NCBI RefSeq assembly: GCF_020103725.1
Contig: NZ_JAHXBG010000006.1
Coordinates: forward strand, 372,001-436,000
Length of the DNA: 64,000 nt
Direction of reading: 5' to 3'
Source: Hyalangium gracile
GTDB lineage: Bacteria > Myxococcota > Myxococcia > Myxococcales > Myxococcaceae
Shown piece by piece: positions 10,017-19,014 of the stretch. The translations under genes and the position numbers were made by a program. A model generated the notes under the pieces. That model saw only the letters and a list, made by a program, of their open reading frames with translations, ran no database searches and had not been told where the DNA came from. Every line of letters starts with the position of its first letter. Within the stretch, counting starts at the first letter, position 1.

Positions 10017-13000
10017 TCAGGGAGGGCCGTGCGCCTCCAGCCAGGCCTGCACCTCTCGCGCTCGGGCCGTGTAGGCGGGCGCGCCTCGGGCGTAGGCCTC
10101 CTGGGCCTCTCGCGCCAGGGCGAGCGCCCGGGGCCGCTCCCCGCTCGTTGGCCAGAGGACGCGAGCGAGCGCGAAGCGCGCACGAGCCCGCTCCGGCGGG
10201 GCCAGCTCCACCCTCGCGGAGAGCGCCACCGCCCGCTCCAGCGGCTCGCGGGCCTCGCGCAGCTGGCCGCCCTCCACCAGCGCCTCGCCCAGCAGCCCGA
10301 GCGTCTGCGCCACCCGGGGGTGCTCCGCCCCGAGCGCCTGCTCACGCACCTCCAGCGCCCGCCGCAGGTGGGCGAGCGCCGGCTTCACCCTGCGCAGGTG
10401 CAGCTCCACCTCCCCCAGGTTGTACAGCGCGCTGGCCACCTTCGGGTGGTTGGGGCCGAGCGTGGCCTCCCACAGCGCGCGCGCCGCCTCGAAGTGGGCG
10501 CGCGCCTCCTCCAGTCGGCCCGCGTCCATCGCCACCCAGCCCAGGTTGTTGCGCGACAGGGCGACGTCCGGGTGCCGGGGACCAAGCTGCGCCTCCTGGA
10601 TGGCGAGCGCCTCGCGGTAGGACGCCTCCGCCTGCCCGTGCTGCCCCAGGTCCACCTGGGCATTGCCCAGGCTCAGCAGCACGTTGGCCACCCGTAGCCG
10701 GCCCCCGTCTCCTGCCTTGCGCAGGCTCGCCAGGGCGCGCTCGTAGTGGGGCAGCGCCTCGGCCAGCTGGCCTTGCCGCGCGAGCGCGTCTCCCAGGTTC
10801 ACCCGGATCATGCTCGTGCTGGAGTGCTCCGCGCCGAGGAGGCGCTCGCCCAGCGCGAGCGCTTCGCCGTAGCGCGCCACCGCCTCGGCCACCTTCCCCT
10901 GGAGCCGCAGCGCGGTGGCCACGTTGTTGAGGTGCGCGGCGCGCAGCGGGTGCTCCAAGCCGTACACCGTTTCGACCAACGCCAGGGCGCGCCCATGGTG
11001 CCGCTCCGCCTCGGCGTAGCGCCCCAGCGCGTTGAGCGCCAGGCCCATGCCGATGAGCATGTCGGCGAGCGCCACGTCTCGAGGCCCTCGCGCTCGCTCC
11101 AGCAGTGCGAGGGCCTGGCTGGCGTCGGCCAGCGCCCGCGCGTACTCCCCCTGCTTGTAGCTGAGGCTGCTGCGGACGCGGTGCAGCTCGGCGGCCAGCT
11201 CCAGGGAGGCCTCGGGCCCCAGCCGCTCCAGGGCCGCCTCCGCCATGCGCGCGGTGCGCTCGGCCTCCTTCACCAGGCCCATGCCCTCGGTTTCCGTATA
11301 GAGGAGGCGGTTCCATGCGTGCGCGGCCGTCTCGTCGTCGTGCCCGGCCTCCGCGACGCGCACTGCCTCCTCCAGCACCTCGCGCGCCGGCGCGAAGCTG
11401 CCCGCGGTGCCTCGCAGCTCGCCCAGCAGCAGCAGGGCTCGCGCCAGCGTGGGCCGGTGCCCCAGCCCCCGCAGCTCCGCCACCACCTCTTCCAGCCGGG
11501 GCAGTGCGCGCGCATGGAAGCCGGCCGCGCCCTGCACGCGCAGTCCGTCCAGCTCCTGGCTCAGCGCGGCCAGCTGCCGCCGGGCTTCCGGGGCCTGCGG
11601 CAGGGGATCCACGCGGGCGAGCGCGTCCCGGTCCGCGCACGCAGCCAGGGAGGGCAGCTGCCGCGCGGCCTCGGGCGCCCGGGTGAGCGCCTCCCGCTCT
11701 CCTGTCTCCAGCAGCTCCACCAGGACGCGCAGCGCCTGGCGCCGGCCATCCAGGCACGCGGCGCGCAGATCCATCAACCGCTCGGACTGCGCCTGCCGCA
11801 CTCGCGTGTCCTCGCAGGACTGGCGCTCCTGGGCCACCAGCGCCTGGGCATAGGCGTCCAGCGCTCGCACGGTGGACTCGAAGGTGTCCCCGGGGGACGA
11901 CAGCGCGCCCTGACGGAAGCGCTGCTCCAGCCGAGCCCGGCGCGCCGTGTCCCAGGTACCCTCCAGCCGGGCCTCCAGGCCGGTGCACACCCGCGTGGCA
12001 TCTCCCCGGGCCAGCGCGAAGCCCAGGGCGGTGCTGGCCACCACTCCCGCGGCCAGCGCCGCGGCCGCCCAGCGCCAGCGGCGTACCCGCGAGCCGGACT
12101 CGAGCCGGGCCAGCAGCGCGTCCATTGAGAGGTGGCGAGAGTTCGGCTCCAGGGCCAGGCCCCGCAGCAAGGCGTCTCGCACGGCGCCGGGCACCGCCGA
12201 GCCGGGAGGCGGCGGCGTCACCCGTCCCTCGCGCAGGGCCCGGGCGCGCTCTCCCGCTGTCGCCCCCGCGAAAGGCCGCTGGCCGAAGAGGGCCTCGTAC
12301 AACGCGACGCAGAAGCTGAACTGGTCGCTGCGCGCGTCGGCTCGCTGGCCCCGCCACTGCTCCGGGGACATGTACGCGGGGGTTCCCTGCCGCACGCCCG
12401 CGAGGGTGTCTTCTCCCCACGGCGAGGACTCCGAGGTGGAGCCCTCCCCAGGCAGCGGCTCGGTGGGGAGCCGGAGCGCGAGGCCGAAGTCGGTGACGCG
12501 CACCTGGCCGTCGTCTCCCAGCAGCACGTTGTCTGGCTTGAAGTCGCTGTGCACCAGCCCCACCGCGTGCGCGGCCGCCAGCCCCCGGCCCGCCTGGAGG
12601 AAGCGCGCGAGCACCTCGCGCCACGGCCGAGGCGCCTCCGCCAGCCAGTGCCGCAGCGTCCGCCCCCGCACCAGCTCCATGGCGAGGAAGACGGTGTCAC
12701 CGTCCAGGCCCACGTCATGCACGATGACGACGTTGGGGTGGGAGAGCCGGGCCAGCGCCTGGGCCTCGCGCACCAGCCGCCCGCCTGCCCCCGCGTCCGT
12801 CACCGCCCCGGGCTTGAGCAGCTTGAGCGCCACCTCCCGGTCCAGGTCCGGATCATACGCGGCGAAGACGACCCCCATGCCCCCCTCTCCCACGCGCCGC
12901 AGCAGCACATAGCGCCCCACACGTGCTCCAGCGTGCGGAGGCGCCCCCGGCCCGGGCGACAGGGACTCCAGGGGCTCGTCGCCCAGTGCCGCCTGCCCCT

Positions 13001-13130
13001 TGAGCCCTGCCACCACCGCGCAGCACGCCGCGCACTGATCCAGGTGGGCCTCCAGCCGGGCCTCGGCGTCCACGGACAGGCGCCCCTGCTCCCACTCCAG
13101 CAGTTCGTTCTCGTCAGGACACGGAGGCAT
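10017..13130 (-). CDS. membrane Ser/Thr protein kinase with TPR sensor domain
   Basis: 1037 aa from ATG 13130; ATG 13166 would add 12 residues. Residues 1-45 form a zinc-finger-like segment (HLDQCAACC). The kinase domain spans ~70-335: GEGGMGVV glycine loop, VALKLLK lysine, HSDFKPDNVLL catalytic loop and DFGLAL. The catalytic loop has HSD in place of HRD; the Asp is kept, so activity is likely but the RD-type control Arg is missing. A transmembrane helix (~367-388) is followed by a long region and about ten TPR units (~580-1000), NB-ARC/kinesin-light-chain type. It probably senses or recruits partners through the TPRs and signals to the sigma-like protein downstream. Confidence 0.9.
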   Translation of the reverse strand: MPPCPDENELLEWEQGRLSVDAEARLEAHLDQCAACCAVVAGLKGQAALGDEPLESLSPGPGAPPHAGARVGRYVLLRRVGEGGMGVVFAAYDPDLDREVALKLLKPGAVTDAGAGGRLVREAQALARLSHPNVVIVHDVGLDGDTVFLAMELVRGRTLRHWLAEAPRPWREVLARFLQAGRGLAAAHAVGLVHSDFKPDNVLLGDDGQVRVTDFGLALRLPTEPLPGEGSTSESSPWGEDTLAGVRQGTPAYMSPEQWRGQRADARSDQFSFCVALYEALFGQRPFAGATAGERARALREGRVTPPPPGSAVPGAVRDALLRGLALEPNSRHLSMDALLARLESGSRVRRWRWAAAALAAGVVASTALGFALARGDATRVCTGLEARLEGTWDTARRARLEQRFRQGALSSPGDTFESTVRALDAYAQALVAQERQSCEDTRVRQAQSERLMDLRAACLDGRRQALRVLVELLETGEREALTRAPEAARQLPSLAACADRDALARVDPLPQAPEARRQLAALSQELDGLRVQGAAGFHARALPRLEEVVAELRGLGHRPTLARALLLLGELRGTAGSFAPAREVLEEAVRVAEAGHDDETAAHAWNRLLYTETEGMGLVKEAERTARMAEAALERLGPEASLELAAELHRVRSSLSYKQGEYARALADASQALALLERARGPRDVALADMLIGMGLALNALGRYAEAERHHGRALALVETVYGLEHPLRAAHLNNVATALRLQGKVAEAVARYGEALALGERLLGAEHSSTSMIRVNLGDALARQGQLAEALPHYERALASLRKAGDGGRLRVANVLLSLGNAQVDLGQHGQAEASYREALAIQEAQLGPRHPDVALSRNNLGWVAMDAGRLEEARAHFEAARALWEATLGPNHPKVASALYNLGEVELHLRRVKPALAHLRRALEVREQALGAEHPRVAQTLGLLGEALVEGGQLREAREPLERAVALSARVELAPPERARARFALARVLWPTSGERPRALALAREAQEAYARGAPAYTARAREVQAWLEAHGPP

Positions 13131-13253
13131 GGAAACGGCTCTGGGTAGGTCTAGCCAGGGAAACATACTTCAGCGGAATCCCCGCTCTCACCCGGGTTCG
13201 GAATAAATCCGGGAAATGCAAAAAGAATCGAGCACGGGCGACCTCTCGGTGAA

Positions 13254-13269
13254 CGGCACGCAGAGGGCC
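13254..13269 (+). promoter_or_regulatory. weak sigma54-like element before 13316
   Basis: CGGCACG-N4-GGGCC has the GG-N10-GC spacing of a sigma54 promoter 47 bp upstream of the ATG, but the -12 box is GGGC rather than TTGC and no palindromic activator sites were seen upstream. Listed because the neighbouring effector-like genes have much better matches. Confidence 0.25.
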
Positions 13270-13315
13270 TTGCCCCACCTGTGGTCGCCTGTAGGCACAG
13301 CTTGAAGGAGCGAAC

Positions 13316-15682
13316 ATGTCCTCCCAGAAGATCACCGGTCCCCGCCCTCGCCCGATTCAGCAGAATGATCCGCCAGACAAGAAGAAGCCCACGACGGCGA
13401 AGACGGACGCGAAGAAGCCCACGACGCCCAAGCAGCAGCAGCCGGTCAAGCCGCAGCAGCCGGTCAAGCCGCAGCCGAGCATCCTGCAGCGGGACACCTT
13501 CACGATGTCCCCGCGGACAAAGCCCATGGATCAGCAGTTGCTGGGCAACGGTCTGCTGAAGCCGCTGGTGACCGACGATCTCCTCAAGACCGCCATGCTG
13601 CGGGCCACCGCGCGGCCCCCCGAGGCCCTGGACCTCCCGGCGAGCCCCAAGGAGCCCAAGACGGTGAAGGATGTCCCCGTGCCCCAGGAGGGCGCGCTCC
13701 CGAGCCTCCCGCAGGCGTTCGTCATCGACGCGGCGCAGAAGCTCGGCTTCTCGAAGGAGGTCTCGACGATCGCCGCCGCCGAGATGGACCGGCGCTTCGG
13801 CGATCAGCTCGTGGTGGACAAGGACACCGGGCTGGTGCTCAAGACCGCCGACGACTTCAAGAAGGCGGCCAACAACAACCCCACCGATGCCTATACCTTC
13901 GATCCGGAACAGCTCGGCATCCTGAAGGACGCGAACCTCGCGGCGTCACTGGGGCTGGACTCGCTCGACAAGCTCTACGCGATGCAGGGCGCGGTGCTGC
14001 CCTCGCTGCGCGAGGCGGCCATCAACGGCACCGACGTCGACTTCGACAAGATGCTCAAGTACGTCAATGACCCGGCCACTCGCGAGGGGATGATCGCCTA
14101 CTACGAGGCGATGCGCACCACGCGGGAGCTCGGGCACGGCAAGGACTCGGCGTTCGACGCGCTCCCCGAGGCGCAGCGCAAGCTCGAGACCGCGCTCAAG
14201 GCGCTCCCCGACAAGAGCCCTCTGAAGCCCGCGCTCCAGGCGATGGCCACCCAGATGGGGGACATCCAGAAGACGCTGCTGGCCGGCACCGAGAGCGCCG
14301 GGAAGACGCCGCGCGCGGCCATCGCCCTGATGAACAACATCGCCAACATGCCGCTCGGCCAGCTCCCGGATGCCGACGTGGTGGCGGCCATGACGGAGGA
14401 GATCAGCGCGGAGGCCTTCTCACGGAAGCTGGGCGATGAGCAGGTGGGCAAGTTCACCGCCGCGATCGACATCGCGTACGCGCTGCGCTCGGGGAGCGTC
14501 AGCCCCGAGAACCTCGAGGCCGACAAGCAGCGGATGTTGGAGTACGTCCAGGCGTCGGGCCCGCTGGGCCGGCCGCTCAAGGCCATGTTCGACAAGGTGG
14601 CCCAGGAGGCGACGGCGAAGCAGGTCCAGGTCCCTCAGCTCGAGAACTCCGCCGACCTCCTCAAGAACCTCGAGACCATCTCGACCCTCTCCGGGAACCT
14701 GAAGACCGCGGCGACCGCGCTGAACATCCCCGGCCTGCCGGACGCGCTGGACACGCTGAAGAACGCGGCCGACAGCATCGCCAAGGGCAAGACGGCCGAG
14801 GGCACCTTCGCGGGGATCAGCTCCGCCCCCGCGCTGGTGAGCGGGCTGCTGCAGCTCGTCGCCCAGCAGCCGGGGCTGGAGGAGCAGGTCATCAAGCTGC
14901 TGGGCGGAGTGGCGGGCGCCTTCAAGCTGCCCACGGACCTCGTGGGGCTCTACGGCAACGCGAAGAAGGTGGCGTACGGCACGGACCTGGATGGGAAGAA
15001 GGTCAGCCAGTCGGATCGCTGGAAGGCGGCGGTGGACCTGGCTGACAGCGGCATCTCGGTGCTGTCCGGCATCGGCGCCGTCACCGGGAGCACCGCGACG
15101 GTGTTCGAGATTGCCGCGGCGCCGCCGCTGGCCATCGGGCTGGTCCAGGCCAAGCTGATGATCTTCGTGATGGAGGAGCTCGCCACCATGAAGGGCAACA
15201 TCGCCATGGGAGAGCTCCGCGATCGCTTCTCGCTGGGCGACGGCGACGACAAGCAGTTCAAGCAGGCCTTCGAGAAGCTGGAGCGGGACGCGCAGCAGCT
15301 GCCCATGCGGCGCAGCGACCAGGTGCCCGGGGCCGCGAAGTTCCTGCTGACGAAGCTCTTCAAGAACCCGGATACCGCGGCGCGGTTCCAGGCCTACGCC
15401 AGCACCCGCCTGCTGGGCGGCCGCGCGACGCTCGACGCGCTGAGGCAGGGGCAGATCCCTCCCATCCTCAAGAACCCGACGGGGCCGGACCTGACCATGA
15501 AGGACGGGGCGGCGCTCATCGCCATGGGCAAGGAGCTGCAGGCGCTGGCGATCGACTTCATCAAGAACGAGGTCCGCGACGTGAAGGCGATCCTCAACCG
15601 GACCAGCAGCCCCAGGAAGGGCAGCTCGTACCTGAGCGACACTCAGAAGCAGGAGCTCCGGCGCCTTTCCCCCAACCAGTAG
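13316..15682 (+). CDS. 788-aa hypothetical, effector/translocator-like
   Basis: No signal peptide. Residues 1-60 are a disordered Lys/Pro/Gln tail (KKPTTAKTDAKKPTTPKQQQ then PVKPQ repeats), followed by alpha-helical, Asp/Lys-rich text and a long weakly hydrophobic Gly/Ala region at ~520-640 (SGISVLSGIGAVTGSTATVF, AAAPPLAIGLVQAKLMIFVM). I do not recognise the family. The architecture (unfolded N-terminus, helical body, amphipathic or hydrophobic hairpins) is what one sees in type III/VI-type effectors or translocators. GAAGGAG precedes the ATG. It is the first gene of the effector-like block and convergent with the gene at 15732. Confidence 0.6.
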   Translation: MSSQKITGPRPRPIQQNDPPDKKKPTTAKTDAKKPTTPKQQQPVKPQQPVKPQPSILQRDTFTMSPRTKPMDQQLLGNGLLKPLVTDDLLKTAMLRATARPPEALDLPASPKEPKTVKDVPVPQEGALPSLPQAFVIDAAQKLGFSKEVSTIAAAEMDRRFGDQLVVDKDTGLVLKTADDFKKAANNNPTDAYTFDPEQLGILKDANLAASLGLDSLDKLYAMQGAVLPSLREAAINGTDVDFDKMLKYVNDPATREGMIAYYEAMRTTRELGHGKDSAFDALPEAQRKLETALKALPDKSPLKPALQAMATQMGDIQKTLLAGTESAGKTPRAAIALMNNIANMPLGQLPDADVVAAMTEEISAEAFSRKLGDEQVGKFTAAIDIAYALRSGSVSPENLEADKQRMLEYVQASGPLGRPLKAMFDKVAQEATAKQVQVPQLENSADLLKNLETISTLSGNLKTAATALNIPGLPDALDTLKNAADSIAKGKTAEGTFAGISSAPALVSGLLQLVAQQPGLEEQVIKLLGGVAGAFKLPTDLVGLYGNAKKVAYGTDLDGKKVSQSDRWKAAVDLADSGISVLSGIGAVTGSTATVFEIAAAPPLAIGLVQAKLMIFVMEELATMKGNIAMGELRDRFSLGDGDDKQFKQAFEKLERDAQQLPMRRSDQVPGAAKFLLTKLFKNPDTAARFQAYASTRLLGGRATLDALRQGQIPPILKNPTGPDLTMKDGAALIAMGKELQALAIDFIKNEVRDVKAILNRTSSPRKGSSYLSDTQKQELRRLSPNQ

Positions 15683-15731
15683 ACGTCAGGCCCGGGCCTA
15701 CGGCGCTGCCGCGGGCCCGGGCTCACCCCGC

Positions 15732-17183
15732 TCACCCACCCGCGAAGATGTGGTCGAACATCGAGGGGCTCAGCGAGCCGGAGGGGATCTCCACGTTCGT
15801 CGCGTTCTTCACCTGCGCCGCGCGCTGATCGGCCAGCTGCTGCTTGTACGCCGCGTTGAAGAGCTCGTTCTGGTCGATGGTCATCTTCTGGAACTGCGCG
15901 CGCTCCTCGATCGTCGAGCCCTTCGTCCGGTCGCGGACCTCCTGGCTGTAGTTCGGGTTGGTCATCTTGTTGTGCGCGTTGCGCAGCGAGTCCTTCGCCT
16001 CCACGCCGTCGAAGCTGCCGCCCACGCGCAGCCGGCCGCCGGCGCCCATCGCTCCGCCCAGGTCCACCACGCCGCTGTAGACGCCGCGGTTCACGCCGGC
16101 ACCCACGTTGAACACGTGCCCCACGCCCACCAGCTTGGCCGCCGTGACGTCACCCTGGAACGGGCCCACTTTGCCCGAGACGCCGCCACCGGCCTGCACG
16201 CCCGCGATGTTGGCGCTCGACAGCTTGCCCATGTACGTGTGCTGCTTGCGGTCCGCCACCAGCGAGGCCTCGTTGGAGCTGAAGGCGCTGGCCTCCGAGA
16301 AGCCATGCGCGCCCACTCCGAAGTGCCGGTTGAAGCGGTGGTCCACCGCTCCGGTGGCCTTGTACAGGCTGGCGGAGCCCTCCGCCTTCACGTGCGCGGC
16401 CAGCGCCTGCTCGCCGGGGTTCTTGTTCGCCCGGAGCTCATACTCGCCGGCCAGCTTCGCCGCGGGGCCCTCCGCGGACCCCTTCCACTCCGTCCGCCCG
16501 AAGCGGCCCTGGTGGCTGTCCTCCACCCGCACTCCCGCCGAGGTGTAGCTCGCCTCGGCCGAGCCCTCCCGGGTGAAGCGGCCGTTGCCGTTCTCGTTCG
16601 CGTACGAGTAGCCGTACTTCCGCTCGTTGGCCACCGCGTTGTTGCTGCCCGGGCCGCCGGTGTTGTTCGCCATCATCTGCTGGATGCGGTGGCTCTCCTT
16701 CCGGTGCTCCGTCATCTTCTCGGCCTTGGTGCCCGCGGCTCCCGTGTACGAGCCCACCGGCCTGCCCACGCGGTCAGACAGGTCCGGCCGGTAGCTGGCC
16801 GGCGCCGAGATGTCCGAGCCCGCCAGCGACGAGACGTGGCCGCTGCCCGTCAGGTTGTGCGTCGCGTTCACCTGCGCGCCACCGCCCGGCGAGCCGAAGA
16901 GCTGGCCGCCCGGCCGCACGTCCGGGAAGTTGTTGGAGCCCATCACCTGCGGCGCGTTGGCCCGGTGGTGCTTGGGCAGCAGCCCCTCGTTGCGACGCTG
17001 CAGGCCGTAGCCCTCGGGCGCCTTGGGCGTCTTCGTCTCGAACAGGCTGCGGGCCGTGCCCTGCGAGCTGACCGCCGGCTTGTTCGGGTTGTGGATGGCC
17101 CGGGTCGGCTTCGGGGCCAGGCCCGGAGCCTTGGGGGCGGACAGCGAAGGCGAGCGGAACGAGCGGAAACCGATGCGGGCCAT
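15732..17183 (-). CDS. hypothetical secreted/effector-like protein with FxxPSL N-terminus
   Basis: 483 aa from ATG 17183 (AAGGAG upstream); an upstream start at 17210 adds nine residues. The N-terminus IGFRSFRSPSLSAPKAP resembles those of the proteins at 17643 and 24497 (F-x-x-P-S-L-x-x-P). Residues 20-170 are Pro/Asn/Gly-rich. Residues ~190-420 alternate polar and small residues (SGKVGPFQGDVTAAKLVGVG, GGAMGAGGRLRVGGSF) and look like beta-strands of a glycine-rich solenoid or barrel. A helical Gln/Ala/Asn-rich tail follows. No family recognised. Expression is probably from the sigma54 promoter at 17246 with four palindromic activator sites behind it. Confidence 0.6.
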   Translation of the reverse strand: MARIGFRSFRSPSLSAPKAPGLAPKPTRAIHNPNKPAVSSQGTARSLFETKTPKAPEGYGLQRRNEGLLPKHHRANAPQVMGSNNFPDVRPGGQLFGSPGGGAQVNATHNLTGSGHVSSLAGSDISAPASYRPDLSDRVGRPVGSYTGAAGTKAEKMTEHRKESHRIQQMMANNTGGPGSNNAVANERKYGYSYANENGNGRFTREGSAEASYTSAGVRVEDSHQGRFGRTEWKGSAEGPAAKLAGEYELRANKNPGEQALAAHVKAEGSASLYKATGAVDHRFNRHFGVGAHGFSEASAFSSNEASLVADRKQHTYMGKLSSANIAGVQAGGGVSGKVGPFQGDVTAAKLVGVGHVFNVGAGVNRGVYSGVVDLGGAMGAGGRLRVGGSFDGVEAKDSLRNAHNKMTNPNYSQEVRDRTKGSTIEERAQFQKMTIDQNELFNAAYKQQLADQRAAQVKNATNVEIPSGSLSPSMFDHIFAGG

Positions 17184-17245
17184 GACAGTGTCTCCTTGAG
17201 GGGTGCGCACCGTGTCCAGTGCGTGGAGGTGATGCCATGTCCCTT

Positions 17246-17261
17246 AGCATCCGACATGCCA
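17246..17261 (-). promoter_or_regulatory. sigma54 promoter for the 15732-17183 gene
   Basis: Minus strand TGGCATG-TCGG-ATGCT fits the consensus TGGCACG-N4-TTGCW with the invariant GG-N10-GC, 63 bp from the ATG. Palindromic candidate activator sites lie 86-245 bp further upstream. Confidence 0.72.
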
Positions 17262-17346
17262 TCTCCTGGTCCCACCCTTGGCGCCCTCAGGCATACCTGG
17301 TTTCAAGGGGTTACGTTGGGGCGGGGGTGGGAGGAGCCAGAGAGCT

Positions 17347-17490
17347 GGTGAGCGCCATCACCAGGACCGTGAGAGCTGTCACCACCTGGGAGTACAGCGG
17401 ACGGGAGCCCACCCGGTTTCGGCGAGTCCTCTCCCCTCTGGGAAGAGGGGAGAGGTGACTGCACTCACCTGGGAAGTGACGGTTGTCACC
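17347..17490. promoter_or_regulatory. four palindromic activator sites (two pairs)
   Basis: 16-bp dyads at 17347 (GGTGAGCGCCATCACC), 17368 (CGTGAGAGCTGTCACC), 17454 (GGTGACTGCACTCACC) and 17475 (AGTGACGGTTGTCACC). Members of each pair start exactly 21 bp apart, two helical turns, as expected for adjacent dimers of a bacterial enhancer-binding protein. They lie upstream of the sigma54 promoter at 17246. Confidence 0.72.
17428..17455. terminator. perfect 12-bp hairpin
   Basis: CCTCTCCCCTCT-GGGA-AGAGGGGAGAGG. It has no T-run and sits 188 bp beyond the stop of the 17643 gene; its right arm touches the palindromic site at 17454. It could terminate that transcript or be structural. Confidence 0.4.
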
Positions 17491-17642
17491 AGGTGAGGGG
17501 CCGAGGCCGGAGCGAGGAGCTCGGCTCGGTGCTCGGGCCACGCGTGATGCATGAACGAGCACGGCCCCCACACCCGACGTTTCCGTCAGAGGCGTGGAGG
17601 CCGGCTGTTGTCAGGACCTTCGAAGGGCGGCTGCGTCGACGG

Positions 17643-18782
17643 CTAGAACACCGGGGGGTCGACGATCTGCTTGATGCTGTTGACGGCCTGGGTCGCGGTG
17701 TTGATGGCGTTGGACACCGTGTCGAAGATGTTGCCCAGGCTCGCCTGCAGGGGATCGGCCGGAGCAGCCGCGGGGGTCTCCGCCGGGAGCGCGCCACCCG
17801 CCGCGTACGGATCCATCGTCGGGGCGCCAGCAAGGTCGGCAGGGAGTCCGCCCGCCGCGTACGGATCCATCGGCAGGGCGCTGGCCGCGTACGGGTCCAT
17901 CATTGGGGCGCCAGCGAGGTCGGGAGGCAGGGCGCCAGCGGCGTACGGATCCATCGGCAGGGCACCGGCGGCGTACGGGTCCATCGGCGGGGCGCCGGCG
18001 GCGTACGGGTCCATCGGCATGGCGCTGGCGGCGTACGGATCGGCCGGCATGGCGCCGGCGAGGTCGGGAGGCAGGGCGCCGGCCGCGTACGGATCCATCA
18101 TCTGCGGGTTCATCATGGCCAGGGCGCTGGGCAGCATGGTGGCCGCCTCGAGGCCCGCGCCGACAAGGCCCGCCGCGCCGCTGGCCACGCCGCCGAGGAC
18201 GCCGCCCGCCGCCGAGAAGGCACCGCCGATGCCGCTGCCGATGCCACCGAGCACATTGCCAACGCCGCCGAGCGGGTTGCCGATGCCGCCGAGCGGGTTG
18301 TTCAGGCCGCTGAAGGGCTTGTTGATGCCGCTGAGCGGGTTGTTCAGGCCACTGAGCGGGTTGTTCAGGCCGCTGAAGGGCTTGTTGATGCCGCTGAACG
18401 GGTTGTTCAGGCCGCTGAACGGGTTACCCAGGTTGGGCTTCTGGCCAGGGAGGTTGCCGTTGATGTCCGGGCGCGGGGTGAAGGTGGAGACGCCGCCCGG
18501 CTTCTGGCCGGGGAAGTTGCCGTTGATGTCCGGGCGCGGGGTGAAGGTCGGCTTGGGCGCGCCGCCCGGCTTCTGGCCAGGGAAGTTGCCGTTGATGTCC
18601 GGGCGCGGGGTGAAGGTCGGCTTGGGCGCGCCGCCCGGCTTCTGGCCGGGGAAGTTGCCGTTGATGTCCGGGCGCGGGGTGAAGGTCGGCTTGGGCGCGG
18701 TCGGCTTCGGAGCGCTCGGCTTGGGCAAGCTCGGCTTGGGGAGGCTGGGGAGGTTGAACTTGGGGAGCTTGCCGAGACGCAT
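17643..18782 (-). CDS. low-complexity repeat protein with FxxPSL N-terminus
   Basis: 379 aa, no signal peptide. N-terminus LGKLPKFNLPSLPKPSLPKP, then four near-identical 21-23 residue units (TFTPRPDINGNFPGQKPGG), nine heptads of the type NPFSGLN/NPLGGIG, a glycine-zipper hydrophobic segment (GGAFSAAGGVLGGVASGAAG) at ~190-225, and about eight MDPYAAG/ADPYAAS units. The glycine zipper could insert in membranes and the Pro/Asn repeats suggest a fibrous or adhesive structure. No family recognised. The DPYA repeats are shared with the 20749 protein. A strong sigma54 promoter lies 71 bp upstream. Confidence 0.65.
   Translation of the reverse strand: MRLGKLPKFNLPSLPKPSLPKPSAPKPTAPKPTFTPRPDINGNFPGQKPGGAPKPTFTPRPDINGNFPGQKPGGAPKPTFTPRPDINGNFPGQKPGGVSTFTPRPDINGNLPGQKPNLGNPFSGLNNPFSGINKPFSGLNNPLSGLNNPLSGINKPFSGLNNPLGGIGNPLGGVGNVLGGIGSGIGGAFSAAGGVLGGVASGAAGLVGAGLEAATMLPSALAMMNPQMMDPYAAGALPPDLAGAMPADPYAASAMPMDPYAAGAPPMDPYAAGALPMDPYAAGALPPDLAGAPMMDPYAASALPMDPYAAGGLPADLAGAPTMDPYAAGGALPAETPAAAPADPLQASLGNIFDTVSNAINTATQAVNSIKQIVDPPVF
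18436..18690 (-). repeat. tandem 63-69 bp coding repeats
   Basis: Four units keyed by TTGCCGTTGATGTCC at 18454, 18517, 18586 and 18655 (steps 63, 69, 69 bp). They are almost identical at DNA level, so copy number could change by slippage or recombination, altering the length of the encoded protein. Confidence 0.85.
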
Positions 18783-18852
18783 GGGATATCTCCTGAGAGG
18801 ACCGGTGAGGGGGCGGCTGCCGAGGGGAAGTGCCTTGACGAGAAGGCATGAC

Positions 18853-18868
18853 TGCAGCGCTCGTGCCA
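18853..18868 (-). promoter_or_regulatory. sigma54 promoter for the 17643-18782 gene
   Basis: Minus strand TGGCACG-AGCG-CTGCA: perfect -24 TGGCACG, -12 CTGCA, GG-N10-GC spacing, 71 bp before the ATG. Two palindromic activator sites lie 99-135 bp upstream. Confidence 0.82.
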
Positions 18869-18966
18869 GGGCCGGTGCTCCCCGGAACTCAACGTGCTCT
18901 CAAGGGGTTAGGTGGGAGGAGAGCCCCCAAGGAGGGGCAGAGGATGACAAGCGCCCAGGTTCGCCC

Positions 18967-19003
18967 GGTGACTGCATCCACCAGCGAGATGACAGCCGTC
19001 ACC
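18967..19003. promoter_or_regulatory. pair of palindromic activator sites
   Basis: GGTGACTGCATCCACC at 18967 and GATGACAGCCGTCACC at 18988, again 21 bp apart, upstream of the sigma54 promoter at 18853 and just beyond the stop codon of the FAD oxidase gene. Confidence 0.74.
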
Positions 19004-19014
19004 AGGCAGGGGCC

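Noticed and set aside
10342-12624. 760-aa minus-strand frame and several 300-550-aa plus-strand frames over the kinase
   Set aside because: Out-of-frame readings of the kinase gene; Gly/Ala/Arg composition only.
13254-13269. Fifth member of the sigma54 regulon
   Set aside because: Spacing fits but the -12 box is poor and no dyads lie upstream; kept only as a low-confidence site.
15750-17351. 533-aa plus-strand frame
   Set aside because: Antisense to the FxxPSL protein, which has its own Shine-Dalgarno and sigma54 promoter.
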